Origin: Linnemannia schmuckeri
Taxonomy: Eukaryota > Mortierellomycota > Mortierellomycetes > Mortierellales > Mortierellaceae
Direction of reading: 5' to 3'
Assembly: GCA_029449235.1 (NCBI GenBank)
Contig: JANATG010000019.1
Location: 248,001-312,000, forward strand
Length of the DNA stretch: 64,000 bases
The position numbers and the translations under genes were made by a program. Position 1 is the first letter of the stretch; every line of letters begins with the position of its first letter. The notes beneath the pieces are model-generated. The model ran no database searches. It saw only the letters and a list, made by a program, of their open reading frames with translations, and was not told the DNA's origin. Shown one piece after another: positions 52,103-62,559 of the stretch.

Positions 52103-52201
52103 TTGTTGAACAAGTGTTGAAAAGGTCTTATGTATCGACCGGTTCACTAACGTCTGCGGAAAAAAGAAAGCATGGAAGGCGCGGTGGATTACGTAGGAAT
52201 T

Positions 52202-52677
52202 TTGATATGGAAGCCTCGGTGCTCCGCGACGATCGCATGGGAGCAGACACAAGGCATCTCTGCCAAGAACAAGATCTCCAAGTACACAGGACCCCGAAGT
52301 GACTGGAGTCAGGGATACGGATATATTACCCGAGATGGTTTTTGTCCGTGTGGCGCTTCGCTAGCCACACATGAGAATGGGCGCTGCCCTGGAGCGTCCA
52401 TGGATCCACGCACGGCCGATGAGCGGCTGTTGGATAGTTTGTTGGGAAGGACGAGATTGTCATTAATGGAGAGGATGGGAAGAATTCCTTTTCTTCGTGT
52501 TTAGTTTTATTTTCTTCTATTGAAGCTGTGAGGAGCAGCGGCAATTGTTGCGCAGAGCCAGGTTGTGGACCGGACTGCGACTGGTGGATGGCTCTTGGAA
52601 GAGTTTGGTATGTACCTCCTTTCACTATGGAATGCCTTTCTTGGGCTTTTCACTGGGGAAATAAAATTGTGTATGAA

Positions 52678-52708
<31 letters not shown>
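52202..52708 (+). mobile_element. 5'-truncated LINE copy L8
   Basis: Begins at the sequence encoding ELIWKPRCS of the LINE and runs to the stop at 52502-52504, followed by 3'UTR and A-tail. It is close to the L1/L7 subfamily. Its 5' end is 100 bases upstream of tRNA-like unit A and divergent from it. No target duplication is found; a second tRNA-like unit abuts its tail, suggesting later rearrangement. Confidence 0.92.
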
Positions 52709-52710
<2 letters not shown>

Positions 52711-52716
52711 AATGAA

Positions 52717-52826
52717 AAAAATGGGATGCGGAGGGACAGAGTCGAACCTGAGAATACCCTCAATGTGATGAAGTTGATCCTACTTCATGGTTCCGTAGAA
52801 AGAATTTGTAACTTGCTAACACATCC
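52717..52826 (-). tRNA. tRNA-like Pol III unit B, diverged copy of unit A
   Basis: Same organisation as unit A: GGATGTG/CGCATCC ends, B-box GGTTCGACTCT, conserved GAGGG/CCCTC, and a T-run after the 3' end. The 60-100 bp upstream also match those of unit A, so the two are a diverged segmental duplication. No canonical cloverleaf or anticodon. Confidence 0.4.
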
Positions 52827-53310
52827 TTGCAATCGATTGTTGAGGAACGTCTTATGTACCGACTGATTTCCATTGATGACGCGCGGAAGGCGCAGTGATT
52901 TAGCGACGAAAAAATTAGTGGAAGGCGCGGTTGGAAAGGGGGCGTTGATTTTTCTCTGTTTCGTGGACGCGAAAAAGGAGCACAAAAAAAGGAGCGCCAC
53001 CAAAAAAAAAAAAAAATTGCATTTCGCTCCCAAATCGGACTAACAGACAGGGAAGAGGGACGAGGGCCAACTTGGCCTGCAAGTATATTTTGCTTGAAGT
53101 AAATTTCATATCCCTTTTCAAGAAAAAGATATAAAACGCCCAGTTTACTCTCTTTGGTACAATATCGCCCTCTTCATAAAGGCACAAATATTCACAATGA
53201 AGTTCAAAGACACTTTGTTGGTATTCTGTTTGGTTATTTATTTCTACAAGGGAGGATAATGTACAAGAAGAGAGTGGAGGAAAAAAAAATAATGTATATA
53301 TATAACTAAT
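52827..53310. other. Intergenic, 3' flank of the CENP-B-type gene
   Basis: Contains the upstream part of the unit A/B duplication (to about 52930) and AT-rich 3'UTR-like sequence. No gene seen. Confidence 0.5.
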
Positions 53311-55947
53311 TCAAGAAGAAAAAGCGGGGTGACCGCCAAGCATCTGGTGCTCAAGACCGGCCATAGTAGACGAAAAGGTAAGATCGGCCTTTGAAATAGA
53401 AGACACAAAGGGATTGACATCGTGCTGCTGTAAACCACCAAGAACAGGGCCCAAACTGAAGGGTGCGCTCAGGGTAGGGCTCTCGGGTGAGAGGGGGGAC
53501 ATGGGCGACATGGGCGACAAGGCAGGAGGCGAGGCAGTCGAGCAGGTCGAAGAAGAGAAGGAAGAGTGGTACCGATGGTAAGGGTGGTTCGGCTCTGTTG
53601 ACAGGGGCTGGATCGCGGTCAGGGATTGGTAAGGGAACAAGAATGGCTGGGGTGACGTTGCCTGCTGCTGCTGTGCTTGTTGCTGTTGTTGCTGCTGGAC
53701 ATTGTTTTGACGAAGCCACATCATCTTGGGGTCGTTCTCCTGGATCTGCTGCATGATCTGGCGCTGTTGGTGGATCCATCGGGGGAGGAGCAAGGTCTGC
53801 TGTTCACCAATATAAGAGTGGTCCTGCTCATAGTACATTAACAGGCTCTGGAGCATCTCGTACGCTTCCTCCTTGGTGGGCACCTTGCGCATCTTGCCGT
53901 CGACGCTCATTCCAAATGCAGAAGTCGAAGTGGTGCAATCTGAGAGACCGTTGGCGGTCAGCTTAGGGTCGAGAGTGGTGGCGAGGGGAGAGATGGTGCC
54001 CATAGTGGTTGCAGTGGTGGGTATATGGAGGGGGGGGAGTGTACCAAAGAGGTTGGGGTAAGAGTCCAGGATCGACTGAGGCGAGTGTTGGTGCTGCAAT
54101 TGAGGGACAGTGGACTGGATGCTGAGGATGCTGCTGTCGTTGTAGAGAGATGCTGTAGATCCAGAGACAGACCGCCGAGAGCGCTTCTTCGGTGAAGGGG
54201 TCTCACCAAACTCGTTGGTCGAGTGGTACTCCTCATCGACATCATCCGCAAAATCTTCGTCGTTAAGCTCCTGCTTGACCTTGGTGTTTGCATCCTTGAA
54301 AGAAAGTGCTGGAGTAGAGGCAATCGAAGAAGCAGAGCTCGACTGACGGTCCATCTCGACGATCCAACGATAACGACCCAGACGGTCTGCGGCCCACTGG
54401 ACACCAAGACGCCTCTTGAAGTGACGAAGCCAACCAAATGAGCAGCGCATACGACTGGCACTGGGGATGGACTGGGCTAACCGCAGGGCATGTGACTGCA
54501 GTTCTGCGTCGTTGAGACGACGACCCTGGCTATCGACACTGGCAGGACTCTTGAGAAACTCGACCATGGCTCGGTCAAGCTCAACCGAGGCTGGCTCACG
54601 CACGCGCTTGAGCTGGCCCTCCCATCTCGTTCCAACTAATAGAATGTCGAGTTTAATTGAATCGGAAATAGAAAAGGGTTAATAAAAGATTGAATTGGAA
54701 TGAGAGATCTGGGTAACGGTTGTGAACCGAAGCGAGCCGAGCCAGGGACCGAGAGAGCAACTTTTCCATCCCCCAACCCAAACTTTGCTGCTCGGTTGGG
54801 CGTAAGAGGGCGGGAATAAATCAAAAGAAACCATAAAATGGAAAAAGGGGACCAGAAGGGAGATCCGGAAAAGGAAAGGTGTGTTTGTCATCCGTGGGCT
54901 GGGCCAGTGACAATGCAGGCACTATTCAAACCTTCATATGATTGCGACAAGAAGGTTGAATCCAATCCCGAGAGGAAGCGTTGTATACATACACAAACAT
55001 ACAAACAAACAAATCATCTCCACAGCGAGAGAGGGAGTGGAGAAAGAATAAGCGCGCTAAACCCATTCAATCCTTTTCCTTCGCTCGCATCGCATCGCAT
55101 CGCTCTTTGTTTGTGTCCTTCTTCTTTCCTTTCTTTTTGTGCTCACGACCAACTTTTTTTTCCTTTCTTTGTGCTTGATGAGCGTTGTCGTCATCACCTG
55201 ACCCCCTCTCCTTCCTTGTCCCATTCTCGATCCATCCAATACACTCACTCACACTCACTCACAGGCAACAACACACAAAGCAATTGGTGAAGGGGACATA
55301 CCTTCGCCATGCGTTTCCTGAGCGGTGGAAGAAGATGAGCACGATCGATCGCTTGCAACACTGCTGCTTCGATCACGCTTGCCATTGCTGCTGCTGTTGC
55401 TATTGTTATTGTTGCTCGTTGTGTTGTTATTGCTGCTTGAGGATGTAGCGGTTGCTTTCTTGGCCTGGCTGCTCTCGGCAGCTTTCCTGCTGGCAGCCTT
55501 TGTTGTTGCTGTCGTTGTGTTGTTCTCGGAGCCGTTAGCAGATGTTACATCCTTGTTTTTGTTTTTGTTTTTGTTTGGGCTGGCCCGGTATTTGTTGACA
55601 CGACCAGTCTCCTTGTTCCTGTCAAGGCAGTTCTCGGCCGAAGCGTGTGTGTTTGTTGAAATTGGTTGTCCTGTAGCATCTGTTACTGTTGTTGACGAAG
55701 AGGATCCGGTTAATCCAGTGAGGCTATTCTGAACGGTCTGGTAGAGGTCCTTGTGACCAGCCATCAAGGAAGCACGCTGCTTGTGGAGGATGGAATAGAC
55801 AGTGACCCGGGCGATGCGAAGGCCCCATGTTGCTTGGACCCAGTCACAGACCTCGGTCGGGCGTAGCTTGTGTGTGTCGGCCTGGTGGATCAATTGACGC
55901 TTCTGCTCACGGGTCAGAGATGTGTGCTTCTCTCCAAAGACGCCCAT
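53311..55947 (-). CDS. CENP-B-type helix-turn-helix DNA-binding protein without a visible transposase domain
   Basis: Two exons, 55947-55302 and 54635-53311, joined across a long 666-nt GT-AG intron, give 656 aa. Residues about 10-55 form a CENP-B N-terminal (Psq-like) helix-turn-helix (LTREQKRQLIHQADTHKL, RVTVYSILHKQ). An Asn/Ser/Lys-rich spacer follows, then the Tc5/CENP-B second helix-turn-helix at about 217-292 (TRWEGQLKR, VREPASVELDRAMVEFLK, CSFGWLRHFKRRLGVQW). The C-terminal half has Gln runs and Ser/Pro-rich segments and an acidic stretch, with an NLS-like KKRSRR. I see no DDE catalytic triad. It is best read as a domesticated, pogo-derived DNA-binding protein, probably a transcription or chromatin factor. 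Target site unknown. Confidence 0.85.
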
Positions 55948-58900
55948 TGTGTATGTTGAATGTGTGTGAAGGGGTGAAAGGGAAAGAAAGAAGAAAAGAG
56001 AGAAAGAAAATGAAGTCTATTTGTAAATGTGTGAGGATAAAATAAATAAAAAAAAAACGTGGAGATGTGGAGTAAAGCAAGTGATAATGCTGTGTTATGT
56101 GTGTGTGAGAGAGAGAGAAGCAGGAGTTTGAAAGCGGAATTAAATACGTGTGTGGGAGAGTGATACAGGTTGAGTGGAGAAGTAGTGGTAGTAGTAGCAA
56201 GAAGGCAACAAGATTGTACAACGAAAAAAAAAAAAAAAAAAAAAAAAAAAGAAAACGAGTGAAAAGGTAAGACGAGGATGAAGAGTGGAGAAAGAAGAAA
56301 GGAAATAGAGCGAGGGAAAGAGGATGTCTTTTATGTATGTTTTGTTCCTCGTTATAGTTATCATTCGTTATGACCCTCCCTTTTGTTTGCGTGTTGTCCC
56401 TCTATTCCAATGGAGCGAACTCGTTCCCCTGACTTTTCTGAGCGTTGGTTTGTTTGTTATCCATATGTAGCTGTCTGTTGGTATGTTGTTTTCATCTCCC
56501 TCAATCGACTCGACACATGTCAGCCAAGGAGAATTTCCTAATTTGCATCACTCTAACATGAAAGTATGGTCCCTGGCCATGTAATCAAAGGTATACACCT
56601 CTCTACCATTCCCACTCTCCCTCTCTCTTTTGTGTGCGCAAAAAGCCCTGCAACTCTCCATCTTTCCTTCGCTGCTCTCATTTTTTTTTCTTCCTTTGTG
56701 ATGCATATTCCATTCTATGTTCTTCCACGCCCACGGAGTAAAAATCGAAGAAGAGGAGAAAAGTATGGAATGACAGGGAAATTTCAATCGACCTCCTTTT
56801 CTTTTCCACTCACCCAGTCTGTCACCCAGCCAGTCATTCAGTCGAGTTAAGTGCAACCAGCTAGAAAAAGCCAAGCACAACGAGTGGTTTGGGTCACCAC
56901 AAAAGAGTTTTCTGCCCCAAATGAACCTTACTTTGCTTTTCATTCATTCAGTGCTCATTTAATAAGCAATCGAGTCCCTCCCCATATTATAATACGCCCG
57001 CCTCTTGAGCGGGGAACTTTTTTCACAAGCTCATGTTTCTTTTGTCTGTCAGTCATGCTTGTCATGTAGCCTTTGGATACACTCATTAACATCGTATCTT
57101 GATAATTTAGATCGTTGCTTGCCTTACCCTTTTCATTTTGACAGATCCTTTTTTTTTTGATCCTCTCTTCTCTCGTCACCTATGCCTGAGATTGAAACCT
57201 GTCCAGTTTCTCCACGTCCTGTCTCACCACGGGTCAACTGCTCGTCCATTTTCCGGGTACTTTGATCTTTCCGAGCCATGTTTTAAGTAGCATTATACTC
57301 AGGTAACTTGCATCCACAACGAGCAACACGTTACATCCTGCAAACGTTCATTCAGCATGAACAACAACAACATCTAAATGTGCCCCGCAAAATGAGCCAA
57401 AGGAAACAAGAACATGCGATGTTTCGCTTTGCTTGTACACAAATGCTTCCCCACCGTTTTGACATTGTCTTTGATTTAGACTTGTCCCCCTCCCCCCCCC
57501 CTCCTCCTCTCATGCCCTCATGCTTGTTTACATACGATCGAAGCCAAAAAAAAAACGGCTAGCCAATTGTTTGTTTTCCCCATATCGCCTTGTGTGTGTG
57601 TGTCTGTGTGTGTGTGTGTGTCTGTGTGTGCGACGGAAAAAAGCAAAAAACAACATCCGATGCATCATGTCTCTACGCCCAGCACACGCTCACACACGCA
57701 TGGAAAGTCCAAAATAAATAAACATTGATTGTTTTGATCTTGCTTTTTTTGTTCGTTACACACAGCCGGCATGTTTTGTTGATTTTCTCGGAAACGAGCC
57801 GAAGAACCAACCGGCTGGCAATTTGTTTTTGATTTTAGAGTAATGTAGCAATAAAAGGTGGAGGGGGTATAGCGAGAGGTGAGGAATAGATTTCTTGACA
57901 ATACTGAGCCCTGAAAATAGACTGAGGGGAGGTTGGATTAGTATTTTTGTCAGTTAAGCGAGGGGAGGCATCAAGGTCAGGTCCATCGTCCATGACAATA
58001 CAATGACCCAACGACTCAACGGCCAGGAAAAAAAAAGGCCGCCAGATTATGGTTAATGGAGAAAAATGAGAGCTGCAAACTCTAGGTGCTTGTTGTAGTA
58101 GTAGTGGTGGTGGGGCAGCACATGGTTTCCCACCAATTGGTGCCCTACTTTCTCTCTACTGGGCACACCTTTTCATTTTATTTTTGTATATGTGTACAAG
58201 ACCGCGAGTACCCATCAAACACTTTAGCCCATCGAGCAGTACTATTGTGCGACGATACCAAGAACGAGATCTGAAGATCGTTTAGCCATTCGTTGGGGAG
58301 GGGAGGAGGCAGGCACAAGCATGTGCAAACGATAAGAACTAGAGGGGTGGGAGGGAGAGGGTTGACTTTTTTGGGAGACATATTGCTTAAAGTATACTTA
58401 TGACTATGACTTCTCCACACAGCTGAGATTGTTGAGGATGGAGGGTAGTGAGAGCATTTGTATCAGGTCCCCGCTCCAATAATGGCATAAGCAGACGACG
58501 ACGGAGGGGCACGCGGGAGTTTTGAGTGGTACGGTGGGCGTCCAAAGTGAGGACTTTGGAAGACTCTTTCCCTCATGTCAGTCAGTCATCTAGTCAGCTC
58601 ATCAAAGCCCCCCAACGACTCATTTCCTTCTCGAACAAATTGATCTTTGCTGTTCAGGCAGATCGAACAAAACAAATATCGTTTATTTCATCGAGACGCA
58701 TCAAGGCAAAGTAAGAGAAGAAAAAGGAAAAAGAGGCCATGTCCTTGATGAAATTTGGGAGAGATGGATGCGGCTGGTGTATGCCCACTCATCCGCGGGT
58801 TGGGGTTGAGAATTGAGATAACAAAAAAAAGGGGGGAGTGGTAGATGGTTGAACCCTCCGTTTTTCCTTCAATGGCATTCCGAACGGACAGTGTACAGGT

Positions 58901-59424
58901 GCATGTTCGGCTTTTTTTTTGCGGGGTTGCATGATTGAAGTTTGACAAGTCATGTTCATTTGTACATAGCATTGTCATTTAGAGATCGCCTTTTATCTTC
59001 GGGAACAAGAGAGCGCCTCTACATGAGAAAAAACGCGTGTGAGAGAGAGAACAAATAAATTCGAGGTGCGTGCAGCGCGTGTGCCACAGACTTTTTTTTT
59101 TTTTTTTTGGTTCATAGATGAACCATGCTGATTTACTTTTCGTTCGTGCATTTCTCCCTCCCTTCAAACCAATTGCCCATGCGAAACGAGATCGATCCTC
59201 GCAGTTCTGTCATGAGAAATCGGGAACAGTTGTTTTTCATTTTTGAAAAATATGATACAACTTTTTATTCAAAGTATAAAGAAAAAAAAGTGAAAAAGAT
59301 AGTTCGCTGTGTCGATGCAAAAGGGGTGTGTGTGAGATGCAAATATGAAATAAATGAAAATAGGACTGTGCTTGAACTTTTTCTTCTGGTGAGTGATTGC
59401 AAAATGAGCAAAAGAGGAGTAGGT
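55948..59424. other. Intergenic between the CENP-B-type and ENA genes
   Basis: 3.5 kb. Left: promoter and leader of the CENP-B-type gene (GA/GT-rich, 29-A run near 56224). Middle: CT-rich and AT-rich DNA with a (TG)n microsatellite at 57592-57629. Right: 3'UTR of the ENA gene. The frames at 56548-56943 and 57308-57562 look compositional. No gene recognised. Confidence 0.55.
57592..57629. repeat. (TG)n microsatellite
   Basis: About 19 TG units with three TC interruptions. Confidence 0.85.
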
Positions 59425-62400
59425 TCACTTGGCCATGAGGGAATCAACACCGGTGGCGGAGCGATCCAACTTGACTTCAGCAGTCTCCTGGAGAGATAGG
59501 GGCTTCATGACGTTGCGCTTGATGAGCTTGTAGATCTCGGCGAAGGCAATGAAGAGAACAAGGGCGCAGATGACAAGACCCCACTCGGAAGTCAAGCTAG
59601 AGTGCTTGAAGACATTGTGGTTGACACCGGGGATGTAGATAACAGGGAAGACAAGGAGGGAGCCAACGATAATCGAGACCCAGAGCATCTTGTTGTGCTT
59701 CAAGGTCGACAGGCTGGCGAAGGTCCAGCCGCGCTCGCGAAGGGAACGGCAGTTGACGGCGTGAGCGAGAATCAAGAAGGTCAAGGTGGCGTAGGCGGTG
59801 GCACGAGCCCTGAAAACACCCTCGCAAGCAGGCGAGTAGTGAGCGTTGCACTCGGATCCAAAGTTGTTGTTGTTCATGGCGACGACGACGATGACAAAGT
59901 TGACGAACGACAGGATACCCATGGCAAGACCGTAGATGAAGGTGTCCATGATGATCTCGAACGAGAAGAGACCTTGCTTGGCAGAGCGGGGGGGCTCACG
60001 CATGTTGGACTCGCTTGGGGGCTCGAGACCGAGACCCATGGCGGGTGGGGATGAGGTAATCATGTTCAAGAAAAGAATCTCGACGGCACTCATGGGGAAG
60101 ACGGCGTTGCCATCGTTGTCCTTGAAGGCAAGACCGATAATCAAGACGACAATCTCGGCAACGTTGGCAGACATGAGATGCTGGACAAACTTTTGGATGT
60201 TAGCAAACATACGACGACCTTCGGCGATGGCCTGGACAATGGTTGCAAAGTTGTCGTCGGTCAGGACAATATCGGCGGCCTGCTTGGCAACGTCAGACCC
60301 AGACTGACCCATGGCAATACCGACGTTGGCGGCCTTGAGCGAGGGTGAATCATTGACTCCGTCACCGGTCATGGCAGCAAAGAGATCGCGGCGATGGAGA
60401 GCAGCAATCATCTTGACCTTGGTGTCGGGGGAGCAACGGGCGACGACGCGAGGCAACTCGTCAAGGCGGTCAATTTCCTCATCAGTCATGGCGTCAAACT
60501 GGCCAGCAGTCATGACCAAGGGGGTGTTGGCGGTATCGAGCTCCTCGGGGATAATGGCAACCTCCTTGGCAATGGCAGCAGCAGTTGAGGGGTGATCACC
60601 GGTCAACATGTGGACACGGACGCCGGCCTCATAACAGCTGAGGACAGCAGGGCGGGACTCGGCACGAGGGGGATCGTAAATACCAACAAGACCCAAGAAG
60701 ACCATGTTAGTCTCGACTTCTTCACGGTCCAAGCCATGGACGAGGTCAGCGCCGGGGGCTGCTTCAAACTTGCGGTAGGCGAGGGTCAAAACACGGAGAC
60801 CCTTCGAGGCAAGAGTGTTCATCTTCTCGGTGATCATGGCCTCGAACTCGACACGGCCATCGCCACCCTTCTCAGAGGTGATAGGGCGCTCGTTGTCGCC
60901 ATCGCGCCAGTAGTTACAGCAGCCAATGACACGCTCGGTAGCTCCTTTCATAAAGATCAAGTGCTCGCTGGGGCCCATAGAGGACTCGGGCGTCTGGTAG
61001 AGGACGGACATGCGCTTGACAGAGGAATCAAAGGGGAACTCGGCAATCAGGTTGAAGCCTTGGGCAACCAAGTCGGGCTTGGCAAAACCAGCCTTGTAGG
61101 CGAGGACCTGGAGGGCAATCTCGGTGGGGTCACCAATGGCGGTCCATTCGCCGTGGGTCTCGGGGTGCTGGGTGCGACGGAGCTCGGACATGTTGCAGAG
61201 GGAGGCGGTCTGGATCATGCGGAGGTAGTGGTTGGAGCCAGTGCCGGTGGGGATCTGCTCATCCTGCTCATAATGGTTGCCATCGGACGAATCGCCCTGA
61301 TGGAAGATATCACCCTCGGGAATGAAACCGGTACCGGTGATGCGGTAGAAGCCATCGCCGGGAAACCACATGCGGACAGCAACCATCTTGGACTGCGTCA
61401 AGGTACCGGTCTTGTCGGAACAAATGTTGGTGACGGCACCCAAACTCTCGAGGGAGGACAGACGACGGACAATGGCCTTGACCTCGGCCATGCGGGAAAC
61501 ACCAAAAGCCATGGTCAGAGTAACGACAGCAACGAGACCTTCGGGGATGATAGCGATTGAAACAGAGATGGCATAGATGGCAACCTCCTTGGAATACTTA
61601 AATTTGTGGACAGCAAAGACGATGAGGACAAGGACAAGAGCAGCAAGGAAGACAAAGTAGGCCATCTTGTTGAGGCGCTTCTGGAGAGGGGTCTGCTCGT
61701 TAGAATCAACGGCCATCAAAGTGGTGGCAATCTTTCCGATCTGAGTCTTCATTCCAGTGTTGGTGACGATACCTTTGGCGCGACCCTTGACGACGGTGGT
61801 CGAGGAAAAGACCATGTTGAGACGGTCGCCGAGGGCCTCGTCGGCGCTCTCAATATGCTCCAAGTTCTTCTGGACGGGGAGGGACTCTCCGGTCAAGAGA
61901 GCCTCGTCGGTCTGGAGGTTGAAGACTTCAAAGAGACGGCAGTCAGCACCGATGACATCGCCATCCTCAAAGATCATGATGTCTCCGGGCACGGCCTGGT
62001 TGTTGGGGATGGTGGTGCGGGTCTCGTCGCGGATGACCTTGGAGGTGGGGGATGACATGTTGCGAAGGGCCTCCATAGTCTGCTCGGCGTTGAACTCTTG
62101 CCAGAATCCGATGGCTGCATTCATGATAACAATGAAGAGAATCACTCCTCCCTCAGCATAATCTCCTGTTGCAAACGCCAATGCCTATTTGAGTTGAGAG
62201 TAATAAAGAAAAATGATTGGTCAATGTCAGGTCAGACGCCACCAAGACATGTACGCTCAGTTTATTTACTGAGCTGTTACAGAAAAAGAGGAAGTGAGAA
62301 CAGAAAGAAAGTGATGACTTACGGTAGCAATCAGGAGAATAACAACGAGGGCATTGGCGACCTGGCGCCAGAGTACCTTGTACCATTTAACTCCACCTTC

Positions 62401-62559
62401 GCCCTGGAGTTCATTGGCACCATATTTCTTGAGATGGGCAGCAGCCTCGGTGGAAGAAAGACCCTCGGCAATGCTGGTGCTGTAGTGTTGTGCAGTCTGT
62501 TCGACTGAGAAGGTGTGGAAGGGAGTCTCGGGCTCGAGATCAACGACTTTTTTACCCAT
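59425..62559 (-). CDS. ENA1: P-type ATPase, type IID (ENA), Na+/K+ efflux pump
   Basis: Two exons, 62559-62323 and 62184-59425, with a 138-nt GT-AG intron, encode 998 aa. The protein pumps Na+ or K+ out of the cell using ATP and supports salt and alkaline tolerance. Type IID features include the cation-ATPase N domain (HYSTSIAEGLSSTEAAAHLKK), M2 and actuator region (NAAIGFWQEFNAEQTMEALR, LLTGESLPVQK), AIIPEGLVAVVTLTMAFGVSRM in M4, the phosphorylation motif CSDKTGTLTQSK with D336, KGATERV, the hinge MLTGDHPSTA and MTGDGVNDSPSLK, and C-terminal membrane segments M5-M10. SSPTSKVIRD and FSSTTVVKGRAKGIV are close to fungal ENA proteins. The intron lies within M1. Ion preference cannot be told from sequence by eye. 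Confidence 0.93.

Noticed and set aside
60592..61560. 322-codon open frame on the plus strand within the ENA gene
   Set aside because: Shadow of the ENA coding strand; no domain, and composition follows the opposite-strand codons.
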